A stretch of DNA of 64,000 nucleotides from Phytopythium helicoides (lineage: Eukaryota; Oomycota; Peronosporomycetes; Pythiales; Pythiaceae), in the NCBI GenBank assembly GCA_024867545.1, contig JANFNE010000001.1:930001-994000 (forward strand). Reading direction: 5' to 3'. This document shows, one piece after another, positions 31,844-41,404 of the stretch. The notes beneath the pieces were generated by a model. The model was not told the origin of the DNA, ran no database searches, and was given only the letters and a program-made list of their open reading frames with translations. Positions within the stretch are counted from its first letter, which is position 1. The number at the start of each line of letters is the position of its first letter. The position numbers were made by a program, and so were the translations under genes.

Positions 31844-33856
31844 TTACGCGAGGAGCGCCTCGTTCTTGAGGAAAATGTTCCTGGCTGCGTTGACGTCACG
31901 ATCGAGCACGAGACCACAAGACGGACACCAGAAGACACGCTGGAAAGTCATGTCGTGGTTGACTCTCCCACAGCGGGAGCAGGTCTTCGTCGTCCATTCC
32001 TCCTCACACTCGAGCACCACTCCGCCCGAGCGCCCCATCTTGTGCTCAAGAAGCTTCTTGAACCGGTAGTGCGCCATTGTGAGCATCTTGCGCGTCGTCT
32101 GGCGAGAGAGTCGGCGTTGCCGGGCGGTCATCTCTGACGTCCGGAAGCTGGGAAGTAGCACTTGATGATAGTTGCTCGAGAGCCACGTAGTCACCTTGTG
32201 ATGCATGTCGTCGACGATATTCCTCACGCGCTGGAAGCCATTCGTCACGTGCTTGGAGAGACGATGCCGTCGCCGCTTGAAGCGTTTGCCACGTGAACGT
32301 GCTCGCTTTGATATCGCGCGGTCTATAACTAGGCACCGCTTAAAGATTCGGTCGTCCGTGTCATGGACACCAAGTGTCAAACCGCCTGGGTCGTAGATGG
32401 TAGCGAACGCTCGGACGCCCGGGTCGATCGCACACACTCGCGTCGAACGCGTCTGCTCGAACACCTTCTGGTGCGGGATGCAGAGGTAGACGCGACCGTT
32501 TCTCATCCGTTGCAGCCGAACGTCAAACTGCGGGTCCTCAATCGGCTTGGTCATGCGCATTCCCTCACCCATGCCAAAGCCAAAGTACCTCGGTAAGAAG
32601 CGCACGATCGTCCGATCACCCACGACCTCTATACTCTCTCTTAGCATCTGGACAGAGTTCGACCGATCCGATATCGACTTGAACGTGAGCTCCGGCACCG
32701 TGACATGCTGCTCTCCAGCTGCCACGCGCTCGAAATACTGTGCTCTCGACGACTCGATTGCCTTGCGGAAGTCATGGTACGCAGAGTTGATCACTACTGA
32801 AGGACTCGTGAGGTGGTGTGGTGATAGAAACTGAGTCAGCGTAGCTTTCGTCGCGATAGGGTGGTACCTCGCATACAGTTCTGCTCTGTTGAAGCAGAAG
32901 CAGTCAAGCCGACCCCAACTCCCACCTGCACGTCGCTCCGCAAGCCTGCAGTCGATTTTGAAACTCTCGACGAGCTTGTTGTACACTGCACGATGAGTCC
33001 AAAACGCCTTGTTGAGCAGCAGCCGCTCCTCTTTGGTTGGGTACAACCTCATCTTGATCGTTCCCATCATCGGGTCGGCGTCGTCGAGCTTCTTCTTGGT
33101 CGCGCACGTGGCATCGAACGGGTAGACGTCCTGCTGGTCCGGTCGCCCCTTCACGTTGGTCACGCCGAACCACGACCGGTGATGCAGCAGATCTTGTGCT
33201 ATTGGCGGAATCGTCGGGTCATCGTCGGTCGGAGGGTCCGCTGGAGAAGGCAGCCATATCTGTTCGGCACGCGCAGCAACGTCGGCATTCCACCAAGGCG
33301 GATAGGCGATCCGAGGTCGCGGTGGGTTGGGGGCGGGCGGAGCTTGCTCGGGGACTCTCGGAGGCACGTTCACAGCTGTCTCGTCACGAGCTGCTGGCTG
33401 AGCTTGACCGTGTGCTCTTGTGGTCGCGTTCGGGCCTGCTGCAACACTCCTCGCGATCAAACGCGTGCAGTGGAGATGCAGTTGGCCAGCTAGTGGACTG
33501 ATGGCAGCCGGTGGGCCCGCTGTCTGCCGCTGCCGCTCTTGCTGTTGCTGACGCTCCTGCTGTGCTTGAAGGCGAGCACTGCGCCGTGGTCCGGAAGACG
33601 AAGACGCCGAGTCCATGGCCTCAGTCGCCGGAGCAGACACTGGTAGGCGCGGTCGTCGTGGCGCAGGCTCAGCGTTGTCCGCGCCGAGATCTCGCTGGCG
33701 CTTGGAGCGAGCCATGGTTGGTTGCCAGCGGATCCGCAAATGGGCAGCGAACGACTGAGGGGAGTCGAATGGCTCGCCATTGTCGATCATGCATGTTGAA
33801 GTCCTATCGCCTGGACGTGTCATTCCTCCTTTTTTACATACAAATCCTTTTGGCAT
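31844..33856 (-). CDS. Fanzor RNA-guided nuclease (TnpB homologue), copy 1
   Basis: A 670-residue protein. After an about 230-residue low-complexity, Arg/Gln-rich N-terminus comes a TnpB-type helix-turn-helix region (MRLYPTKEERLLLNKAFWTHRAVYNKLV), then the split RuvC nuclease: RuvC-I Asp in CAIDPGVRAFATIYDP, RuvC-II Glu in VVLECEEEW, the zinc ribbon CSRCG...CPSCG, and RuvC-III Asp in LDRDVNAARNIF. All three acidic residues and all four Cys are present, so it can be catalytically competent. The start ATG at 33856 precedes MPKGFVCKKGGM. It has no introns. The homologue in element 2 differs at few residues, indicating recent duplication. Confidence 0.9.
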   Translation of the reverse strand: MPKGFVCKKGGMTRPGDRTSTCMIDNGEPFDSPQSFAAHLRIRWQPTMARSKRQRDLGADNAEPAPRRPRLPVSAPATEAMDSASSSSGPRRSARLQAQQERQQQQERQRQTAGPPAAISPLAGQLHLHCTRLIARSVAAGPNATTRAHGQAQPAARDETAVNVPPRVPEQAPPAPNPPRPRIAYPPWWNADVAARAEQIWLPSPADPPTDDDPTIPPIAQDLLHHRSWFGVTNVKGRPDQQDVYPFDATCATKKKLDDADPMMGTIKMRLYPTKEERLLLNKAFWTHRAVYNKLVESFKIDCRLAERRAGGSWGRLDCFCFNRAELYARYHPIATKATLTQFLSPHHLTSPSVVINSAYHDFRKAIESSRAQYFERVAAGEQHVTVPELTFKSISDRSNSVQMLRESIEVVGDRTIVRFLPRYFGFGMGEGMRMTKPIEDPQFDVRLQRMRNGRVYLCIPHQKVFEQTRSTRVCAIDPGVRAFATIYDPGGLTLGVHDTDDRIFKRCLVIDRAISKRARSRGKRFKRRRHRLSKHVTNGFQRVRNIVDDMHHKVTTWLSSNYHQVLLPSFRTSEMTARQRRLSRQTTRKMLTMAHYRFKKLLEHKMGRSGGVVLECEEEWTTKTCSRCGRVNHDMTFQRVFWCPSCGLVLDRDVNAARNIFLKNEALLA

Positions 33857-33972
33857 CCTGTTAAAATTGGCCGGGCGACGTCCTCATGGCTCTAACGATC
33901 AAGTGAGCAGCTAGTATGCCACACTGGAACAGATAGGAAGAGCAATTGGAATTGGTCGAGTGAGGCACATGT

Positions 33973-35144
33973 CTTCCCTTCACATATCTTCTGAGTGCTG
34001 TGTTTTGGGTAAGCTTCATGATATTGGCTCTAGTAGCTATCGGTGCCTACCGAATACTCTCAGCCGAGTACCAGCGTCAACACTTGATCAATGCCTTTCG
34101 AGTATGGGTGTGTCAGTTCTGTTTGATTGGTGCATGGACGCTGTATTTCACCGCCTACGTTGCGACTCCCCCCTCAGTTAGACCAGCTCTCATGCTTGTT
34201 CTCCCCATGATGAAAGTGCTTCTTCGACGTGGATTCAGCCGAGCCCTCCCGCACTTACGAGATGAAGGACCAGAAATCGTAACGTTCAACACCGATGTGT
34301 TTAGCTCCCTGTTTCTCTCAATATCGGCGCAGTCGACAAGCTATCCTGTGACCATCGGTCTTATGGTTCTTGATGGGCTGAGGGGGTTATGGACGGTAAG
34401 AAGCTTGCATCAAAAGCATAAGGAGATGAAAACACTAGAGTTTTGCCTTAACAAACTTCAACAAAATTCCAAAGACAACGGAGGAGGGCAGATGCTGGCA
34501 TGGGCGAATAGTCGTCATCAAGAATTAACCGCAACCAGCTGTGGAGCCATTGATCAATCCGAATCGCTGCAACATTCTACCGCAAAATATCATGCAATTA
34601 CGCTAACAGCATTGCTAAATATCAAGGATCTTAAGTTGCCGTGCAGGATCAATAGAAATGCAAGTCTAGTCGCACCTGACACGCTTCCTCAGAGCTCATC
34701 TTCAAATGAGCGAGTAGAAGCAATTCTCCCAATATCAAAACCGGAGGTGACAAGGCAGTGGAAACAACCCAATGCGCCCCGGAACCTTGTACCTGAATTC
34801 TCGGAGTGTGTTCAAAGATTAGTTCAATTGGGTCCAAGTAGCCAACTACTCAAAGAAGAAAGAGAACTCACAGAGCTTACCCTGCCATTTTTGCACACGA
34901 TGGAGTTTGTGCTGCTTATGAACTACGTTGAAGCTGCCATACCTTTTGTCTATGGTGAGTTTGACATTACCAAATCGTTTACAGCCAAGCGCAACTGACT
35001 CATTCTTATTCGATTCTTTGTGGTCGCTTTTCTAGGCGCTTATGTCGCATTCACGCTCGCACTGCCAAACCGCAAATTCTACGTCCAATTCGCGGACATT
35101 GACGCATCAGCCGTGGAACGCACCTCGTTCATGTATGCCATCGT
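33973..35144 (+). pseudogene. C-terminal part of the membrane-protein gene downstream of Fanzor element 1
   Basis: The frame resumes at LPFTYLLSAVFWVSFMILALVAIGAYR, continues through helices and the DEGPEIVTFNTDVFSSL block shared with 119-661, a Ser/Gln-rich loop, and ELTLPFLHTMEFVLLMNYVEAAIPFVYG. An intron from 34954 (GTGAGT) to about 35034 joins to AYVAFTLALPNRKFYVQF. At 35145 the sequence changes abruptly into Fanzor element 2. The first in-frame codon that could start translation after the element is not an ATG, which supports a broken gene. Function of the family unknown. Confidence 0.55.
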
Positions 35145-35146
35145 AC

Positions 35147-35325
35147 CTACATATGGAGACAGGCCGCGCTGTGGATCCAGCCTCTGTGGCCTGGAAAGCG
35201 CAACTAAGTCGCCTTGGGTCGATGCTCATCGGCGCAAACTGCCTTGTCATTGATAAGACGCCGCTGCCTCACACCTGACTCCTCGGAGGTAGGCCGCTCC
35301 GAGGGCATGAAGAATCACGCCCAGT
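35147..35325 (-). ncRNA. Candidate Fanzor guide RNA of element 2
   Basis: Counterpart of 31665-31843. The stem CCTCGGAG/CTCCGAGG (35281-35288 and 35297-35304) is kept with a loop change, and the neighbouring stem (35303-35310 with 35315-35322) keeps pairing as G-U. No transcription evidence. Confidence 0.45.
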
Positions 35326-37401
35326 TTACGCGAGGAGCGCCTCGTTCTTGAGGAAAATGTTCCTGGCTGCGTTGACGTCACGATCGAGCACGAGACCACA
35401 AGACGGACACCAGAAGACACGCTGGAAAGTCATGTCGTGGTTGACTCTCCCACAGCGGGAGCAGGTCTTCGTCGTCCATTCCTCCTCACACTCAATCATC
35501 ACTCCGCCCGAGCGCGCCATCTTGTGTTCAAGAAGCTTCTTGAACCGGTAGTGCGCCATCGTGAGCATCTTGCGCGTCGTCTGGCGCGAGAGTCGGCGTT
35601 GCCGGGCGGTCATCTCTGACGTCCGGAAGCTGGGAAGCAGCACTTGATGATAGTTGCTTGAGAGCCACGTAGTCACCTTGTGATGCATATCGTCGACGAT
35701 ATTCCTCACGCGCTGGAAGCCGTTCGTCACGTGCTTGGAGAGACGATGCCGTCGCCGCTTGAAGCGCTTGCCACGTGCTCGTGCTCGCTTCGATATCGCA
35801 CGATCAATCACTAGGCACCGCTTAAAGATTCGGTCGTCGGCGTCGTGGACACCAAGTATCAAACCGCCTGGGTCGTAGATGGTAGCGAACGCTCGGACGC
35901 CCGGGTCGATCGCACACACTCGCGTCGAACGCGTCTGCTCGAACACCTTCTGGTGCGGGATGCAGAGGTAGACGCGACCGTTTCTCATCCGTTGCAGCCG
36001 AACGTCAAACTGCGGGTCCTCAATCGGCTTGGTCATGCGCATTCCCTCACCCATGCCAAAGCCAAAGTACCTCGGTAAGAAGCGCACGATCGTCCGATCA
36101 CCCATGACCTCTATACCCTCTCTTGGCATCTGGACAGAGTTCGACCGATCCGATATCGACTTGAACGTGAGCTCCGGCACCGTGACATGCTGCTCTCCAG
36201 CTGCCACGCGCTCGAAATACTGTGCTCTCGACGACTCGATCGCCTTGCGGAAGTCATGGTACGCAGAGTTGATCACTACTGAAGGACTCGTGAGGTGGTG
36301 TGGTGATAGAAACTGAGTCAGCGTAGCTTTCGTCGCGATAGGGTGGTACCTCGCATACAGTTCTGCTCTGTTGAAGCAGAAGCAGTCAAGCCGACCCCAA
36401 CTCCCACCTGCACGTCGCTCCGCAAGCCTGCAGTCGATTTTGAAACTCTCGACGAGCTTGTTGTACACTGCACGATGAGTCCAAAACGCCTTGTTGAGCA
36501 GCAGCCGCTCCTCTTTGGTTGGGTACAACCTCATCTTGATCGTTCCCATCATCGGGTCGGCGTCGTCGAGCTTCTTCTTGGTCGCGCACGTGGCATCGAA
36601 CGGGTAGACGTCCTGCTGGTCCGGTCGCCCCTTCACGTTGGTCACGCCGAACCACGACCGGTGATGCAGCAGATCTTGTGCTATTGGCGGAATCGTCGGG
36701 TCATCGTCGGTCGGAGGGTCCGCTGGAGAAGGCAGCCATATCTGTCCGGCACGCGCAGCAACGTCGGCGTTCCACCAAGGCGGATAGGCGATCCGAGGTC
36801 GCGGTGGGTTGGGGGCGGGCGGAGCTTGCTCGGGGACTCTCGGAGGCACGTTCGCTGCTGCCTCGTCACGAGCTGCTGGCTGAGCTTGACCGTGTGCTCT
36901 CGTGGCCGCGTTGGGCCCTGCTGCAACACTCTTCGCGATCAAACGCGTGCAGTGGAGGTGCGGTTGGCCAGCTGGTGGACGGATGACAGGTGGTGGGCCC
37001 ACCGCCTGCCGCTGTTGCTGTTGCTGTTGCTGACGCTGCTGTTGTCGCTGCTGTTGTCGCTGTTGTTGCTGCTGCAGGTCTTGCTGTTGCTGACGCTCCT
37101 GCTGTGCTTGGAGGCGAGCACTGCGCCGTGGTCCGGAAGACGAAGTCGCCGTGTCCGTGGCGTCAGTCACCGGAGTAGACGCTGGTGGTGGTCGCGGTCG
37201 TCGTGGCGCAGGCTCGCCATTGTCCGCGTCGAGATCTCGCTGGCGCTTGGAGCGAGCCATGGCTGGTTGCCAGCGGATCCGCAAATGAGCAGCGAACGGC
37301 TGATGGGAGTCGAATGGCTCGCCATTGTCGATCGTGCAAGTTGAAGTCCTATCGCCTGGACGTGTCATTCCTCCTTTTTTACATACAAATCCTTTTGGCA
37401 T
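35326..37401 (-). CDS. Fanzor RNA-guided nuclease (TnpB homologue), copy 2
   Basis: A 691-residue protein, same architecture as copy 1: helix-turn-helix region, RuvC-I CAIDPGVRAF, RuvC-II Glu in VMIECEEEW, zinc ribbon CSRCG/CPSCG, RuvC-III DRDVNAARN. It differs from copy 1 mainly by expansion of a glutamine tract in the N-terminal tail (CAG/CTG-type repeats at about 37005-37085) and by scattered substitutions, for example LILGVHDADD for LTLGVHDTDD. The catalytic core is untouched, so both copies may be active or one may be very recent. No introns. Confidence 0.9.
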   Translation of the reverse strand: MPKGFVCKKGGMTRPGDRTSTCTIDNGEPFDSHQPFAAHLRIRWQPAMARSKRQRDLDADNGEPAPRRPRPPPASTPVTDATDTATSSSGPRRSARLQAQQERQQQQDLQQQQQRQQQRQQQRQQQQQQQRQAVGPPPVIRPPAGQPHLHCTRLIAKSVAAGPNAATRAHGQAQPAARDEAAANVPPRVPEQAPPAPNPPRPRIAYPPWWNADVAARAGQIWLPSPADPPTDDDPTIPPIAQDLLHHRSWFGVTNVKGRPDQQDVYPFDATCATKKKLDDADPMMGTIKMRLYPTKEERLLLNKAFWTHRAVYNKLVESFKIDCRLAERRAGGSWGRLDCFCFNRAELYARYHPIATKATLTQFLSPHHLTSPSVVINSAYHDFRKAIESSRAQYFERVAAGEQHVTVPELTFKSISDRSNSVQMPREGIEVMGDRTIVRFLPRYFGFGMGEGMRMTKPIEDPQFDVRLQRMRNGRVYLCIPHQKVFEQTRSTRVCAIDPGVRAFATIYDPGGLILGVHDADDRIFKRCLVIDRAISKRARARGKRFKRRRHRLSKHVTNGFQRVRNIVDDMHHKVTTWLSSNYHQVLLPSFRTSEMTARQRRLSRQTTRKMLTMAHYRFKKLLEHKMARSGGVMIECEEEWTTKTCSRCGRVNHDMTFQRVFWCPSCGLVLDRDVNAARNIFLKNEALLA

Positions 37402-37544
37402 CCTGTTAAAATTGGCCGGGCGACGTCCTCATGGCTCTAACGATCAAGTGAGCAGCTAGTATGCCACACTGGAACAGATAGGAAGAGCAATTGGAATTGG
37501 TCGAGTGAGGCACATGTCTTCCCTTCACATATCTTCTGAGCGCT

Positions 37545-38384
37545 GTGTTTTGGGTAAGCTTCATGATATTGGCTCTAGTAGCGATCGGTGCCTACCGAAA
37601 CACCGTTGGCCGTGAGATGGACCGAAGCGCAATCAACAGCACAATTGAAAACGATGTTGATGTAGTGGTCAAAGCGACCAACAATCAGGATGTTTTGCAA
37701 GAAAGCGCAGCTGACAATACCTCCAACTCAGTTTTCACCCTCGAATCGCTCAGGCGCCAAGGTGGTAATAGGGAGCCCAATGACATTCTCATGCAGCATC
37801 TGCTAACACGGACTACGCTGGACCTCTCGATGCGAATGCGTCAATGGAGAGACCAGCAACAGCAGCAACAGCGTGAGCTCTACCGCCAGCAGCAGCAACT
37901 ATTTGTACAACAGCGCCAATTGGCCCTGCAGCAATGCAGTGCTCTGCAGCAGCAACGTCAGCTCGCTGAAATGCAGCGGGATTTTCAGCAGCAGCAGATC
38001 CAATTTGCTGAGCAGCTGTGGGATTTTCAACAGCAGCGACTTCAACAACTTCATCAGCTCCCACACTTTGATTTACAGCAGCAGCCATTCCAGCCACTAT
38101 CGACACGCATGTGCCAGACGGGATATTCGGCTTACTCCACAATTACTTCCCACGTCCACACTTCCGTGTGGTCAACCGCATGCTTTGCTCATCCTGTTCC
38201 TGTTGTTGTCTACACCAGTGCTCCTCCGAATTTCCACGACCCGACCCGCCAATTTGTAGCCCCGATTCCTGAAGACTTTCTTTCCTGCACGTCTCCTCTG
38301 ATGCCGCAGCAAGATCGCGCAAGTGCTGGGAACGGATCAGCAAAGCGTTTGCATGCGTGCTACGAATCGGGCCGCGCTCCCTAG
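37545..38384 (+). CDS. Chimeric glutamine-rich frame of unknown function
   Basis: The first about 20 codons are the duplicated membrane-protein piece (VFWVSFMILALVAIGAYR) and start without an ATG. After 37599 the sequence becomes unrelated: a hydrophilic region, then a long Gln-rich coiled-coil-like stretch (RQQQQLFVQQRQ and similar) and a Pro/Ser-rich tail. Real translation more likely begins at the ATG at 37617 (MDRSAINST). No domain is recognised. The frame is long for chance and the CAG codons are mixed with CAA, but expression is unproven. Confidence 0.4.
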   Translation: MFWVSFMILALVAIGAYRNTVGREMDRSAINSTIENDVDVVVKATNNQDVLQESAADNTSNSVFTLESLRRQGGNREPNDILMQHLLTRTTLDLSMRMRQWRDQQQQQQRELYRQQQQLFVQQRQLALQQCSALQQQRQLAEMQRDFQQQQIQFAEQLWDFQQQRLQQLHQLPHFDLQQQPFQPLSTRMCQTGYSAYSTITSHVHTSVWSTACFAHPVPVVVYTSAPPNFHDPTRQFVAPIPEDFLSCTSPLMPQQDRASAGNGSAKRLHACYESGRAP

Positions 38385-38547
38385 CCATGGAAAAGAAGTA
38401 GTCAGAGCACTAACGACACGACACAAGTTAGTAATTCATTATGACGTTCGATTTCCTGGTCGTGTTTGTTTAAGTACTTCATTGGACTCGAAAAGCAGTA
38501 TCGTACTTGAAATGCTCATGAACATGCGCATCGAGTGAATTCCCTCA

Positions 38548-39187
38548 ATGCGCGATGTTGCAGTTCGCATGCTATACTTTTGTTTTTGCTGTTTGGGGTT
38601 ACTACTGCTGTTCGAGCGAAAGTACTGCGAATTTGCCGGCAACCTGGGCTGTAACACATTGCCGGCAATTGTGAAGCAGGCCCAAGCGGTCCGTAGTCCC
38701 CTCGCCAAAAAACCCAGCATGGGTGACAGCGAAGATATCAAAGACTACGTGACGAGCATGTTTCCAGACGAAGTCGAAGCAGAACACGACGAGAAGCCCA
38801 CTCCAGTAGCTACACAGGTCAAGCTGGTTCGTAAGCTTCTCGACAAAAAGGCAGCGATGATTGGTGGCAGAAACGTGAAAGTCTTCGTGCGCCGGCTTCT
38901 GGAAGAGGAAGCAAACCGTGACGCCAGTAAGACGGCAAACAGCGATGGCACTGGTAGGCATCGAACCGCATCTCCAGGCGATCAAGACTAAAAAAAATGG
39001 CTTTGACGTGCTCCTTTGACATCTGCAGGTTCAACTAGAGCAGGAGCGCAAGGAACAAGCCCAAGAGCGTGCTGAGCGTGCAGAAGAGCGACGTCAACGG
39101 CACGAGGATCGTGAAGCAGACAGGCGACCCCAAGAAAGCTTCACGGAGGCAATGCTCTTCATTTTGTCTCGCGCTGGTAAAACTTAG
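38548..39187 (+). CDS. Small two-exon protein with charged C-terminal helix, unknown
   Basis: Exon 1 encodes DIKDYVTSMFPDEVEAEHDEKP and KLLDKKAAMIGGRNVKVFVRRLLEEEANRD; a second frame at about 39029-39187 encodes QERKEQAQERAERAEERRQRHEDREADRR and ends FTEAMLFILSRAGKT. An intron with donor GTAAGA at 38927 and an acceptor at about 39038 joins them in phase. The real start is probably the ATG at 38719 (MGDSEDIKDYV). I do not recognise the family. Confidence 0.4.
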
Positions 39188-39532
39188 CGTGGTGGACTTC
39201 CCTGGCATCTTTGAGGGGGTTCCCAGCAAATGTGGCTTTCATTTAATTGGTTTACTGTTCGAAGTCTTGAAGCGCTGAATATTTGGCGCTGTTGCGGCAC
39301 ATTCGAAGGAAGATAAACAGCGCCAACGTTGGTTCACGTTTTGATGAGTTTGCCCTCTTTTTTTTTGTCGTGAACGACAACTGCAACGTAAGGATGTTTC
39401 CAACAATACACACTGGCAGAACCTTTTTTTTTTTGAGAACATTGTCTAGCCAAATGTGTCGAAACCAAATGTCGAGCTTTCACAAACTTTCATTGCTGAA
39501 TCTTTGAAGACCTCATAGCCGCGGAGCACCTA

Positions 39533-41400
39533 ATGCGTCGGGCGTCCACAGTGAGCTCTTTGTTGCCAACCACAACACCTCGTCTGTTCTTGTGGTCGGT
39601 TGATGGATATCTGTACGCGGTCGCGCTAGTTGCTTGCATTTGCCTTGGGTGGACATCATGGCTCATGCTGCTCACAGTTGCTCCCAATCAAACTATCAAT
39701 CGCCTGATGGGCACCGAGACCTTTGATGATGGCTCTTTCTGGCGCTTTTTTGAACCAAAGTTTTCAGCGCTTATACTCGGATTGAGAGGGCTGAGCTGAG
39801 TTGCACTAGCATACATCTACGTTATTGTTCGAGTCACGTTGTTTCACCATCGAAAGATCTCTGGAGTTTGGAAGGTATCAACATTCCAATACCGAGCGAA
39901 TACTATAGCTGTTGCTCCACCAGCTTCAAGGTCAATATCCAGACACAAACAAGCAGTGTCAACTATCAATTCATCTCAAAGAGCATGGCCATCGAAACCG
40001 GGAGTTTTTGGTAAGTCTCTTGTCCGGCTGTTGTGCAGTTGTTGTTGTAGTTACTGACTTCTCGAATGAAGAACATCCCATTCAAATTTGTGGACTTCGG
40101 TATCCAAATCTATATGCTAATTGATATGATGGAGAAGGGACTACCCATTGTGATTATAGTGATCTTCGCATCTGCCATTGCACTTAACGCGCTAGTCACC
40201 TCTGTGATGATTACCGAGCTTTCGCGACACACAGGCTTGCCCAAGCTTCTACGTGACACAATGTAAGTTTCTTTTTAGGCTCTCTCGTGTGTATTCTCTT
40301 GGAGCCTGACAGTTTGAACGTTCCTCTAATACATTGACAATTTGTGCACACAATACGAACAGCAGCTTTGATATCATAGTGGCAGTTGGTATACCCATGC
40401 TCGTCCTCGTCTACTGCCTCACAACATTCAAATTTGATCGCAAATTGCTTGCCATAAACCTTGAGGTATTCTCACCCGGAATGTTTGAGCGTGGTGCAAG
40501 CGTCAATTCCGACCCGGTGCAGCCAGAAATAATTCGTAGTGCGCTCAATTCGCTGCGGATTTTCTCTGAAGCTAGCGTCTTTGCACGCGTCGGTACCAAT
40601 TGTGCACTCTGTCGACGTTTTTATCAGCTCGCCGCCCTGATCAAGGATCCTACGAAGCGGAGGCAACAAATCTATCCTAAACACCTACCGAGCGCTGTGA
40701 TATTCGTGCTGATTGCAATAATCACCACTTACTCTGGCGATTATTCCAATTGTCGATAGTATTCCTGATTCCTCTCCGCTCGTTAACCTAAAGATGTTTA
40801 CAACCCTCGACCGAGGCATGTTTTGCTGCAACGGATTCATCGGTGACTGCAATTTGAACCACTCCATGTGCATGCGGCATCTGATTTGGGGCTCTACTCC
40901 TGCGTCATGCTTGTCACCAAGTCGAACGACAAAGCTTCCGACGGTCGCGACTCGGGGAACGTTTACCAAGTTCGGGATGGTGGTTTGCGCTGACCAAGCT
41001 CGAAAACCTGGTGAGCTTGACATTGGCCCAACCAAAGAGACATCTGAACAATGCGCAGGGATCCTGTATCGCAAATGTGTGCCGCCGGAAGGAGGGATTG
41101 GCATCCGTTATAACGCTCGAATGATGGGGATTGCGTGCGGGCAGAATTACTTACAGCAAGTGATGCGGCGGCGCCAAATTGCTGAAGGAGTCAGAGATCT
41201 TTGTAACCCCGAAAACGAGTCCTGGCTTGGGTGTAAAATCACCGCAAATCTAATCCACCACATACGTTCAACCTTGCCGTACACCAACGGCTCCAACAAA
41301 AATATAACTGAGTTGCGTTGCCACTCCTTGCATTCGCTTATCCATACCAAGAGCATCTTATCGACTTCTCTCACAGACACTTACTCATCGACAAGTCACC
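39533..41400 (+). CDS. Multi-exon transmembrane protein of an oomycete-specific family (approximate model)
   Basis: A chain of frames on one strand: 39533-39797 (LWSVDGYLYAVALVACICLGWTSWLML, one helix), about 39800-40010, 40066-40262 (FGIQIYMLIDMMEKGLPIVIIVIFASAIALNALV, helix), 40370-40755 (FDIIVAVGIPMLVLVYCLTTFKFDR, then VQPEIIRSALNSLRI and CALCRRFYQLAALI) and a Cys-rich segment to about 41300. They are linked by short introns with GTAAGT/GTAAGTTT donors at 40010 and 40263. The order of helices and the DPVQPE..R..LNSLR element resemble large oomycete membrane proteins that often carry leucine-rich repeats, though no repeats are visible here. The 3' end overlaps or abuts the end of gene F and is not resolved. 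Confidence 0.4.
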
Positions 41401-41404
41401 TATC

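Larger units (their letters stand above)
31665..33972 (-). mobile_element. Fanzor element 1 (TnpB-type eukaryotic transposable element)
   Basis: The element holds one Fanzor gene (minus strand) and a conserved 3' non-coding segment. Its borders are inferred from an 11-base direct repeat CTTCCCTTCAC at 31654-31664 and 33973-33983, a candidate target-site duplication, and from the break in the membrane-protein frame. Nearly the whole block recurs at 35147-37517. No terminal inverted repeats or separate transposase are visible, so mobilisation in trans or by an unknown route is inferred. Confidence 0.6.
35147..37517 (-). mobile_element. Fanzor element 2, near-identical duplicate of element 1
   Basis: Sequence identity with element 1 begins at 35145 and runs past the inferred element border to 37599, including 80 bp of the host membrane-protein gene (VFWVSFMILALVAIGAYR). 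The left flank is different host sequence (YVQFADIDASAVERTSFMYAIV) and lacks the 11-base repeat. Element 2 therefore arose by segmental or tandem duplication, or by recombination starting exactly at the element edge, not by a simple fresh insertion. Confidence 0.6.

Noticed and set aside
36343..37344. Plus-strand frames opposite the Fanzor genes
   Set aside because: The catalytic motifs are on the minus strand; the plus frames are low-complexity shadows that recur in both copies only because the copies are the same.
31844..37401. Bacterial contamination or an IS605 insertion as explanation of the TnpB-like genes
   Set aside because: Long Gln/Arg-rich N-tails and insertion into an oomycete gene family fit eukaryotic Fanzor elements; no TnpA gene is present.
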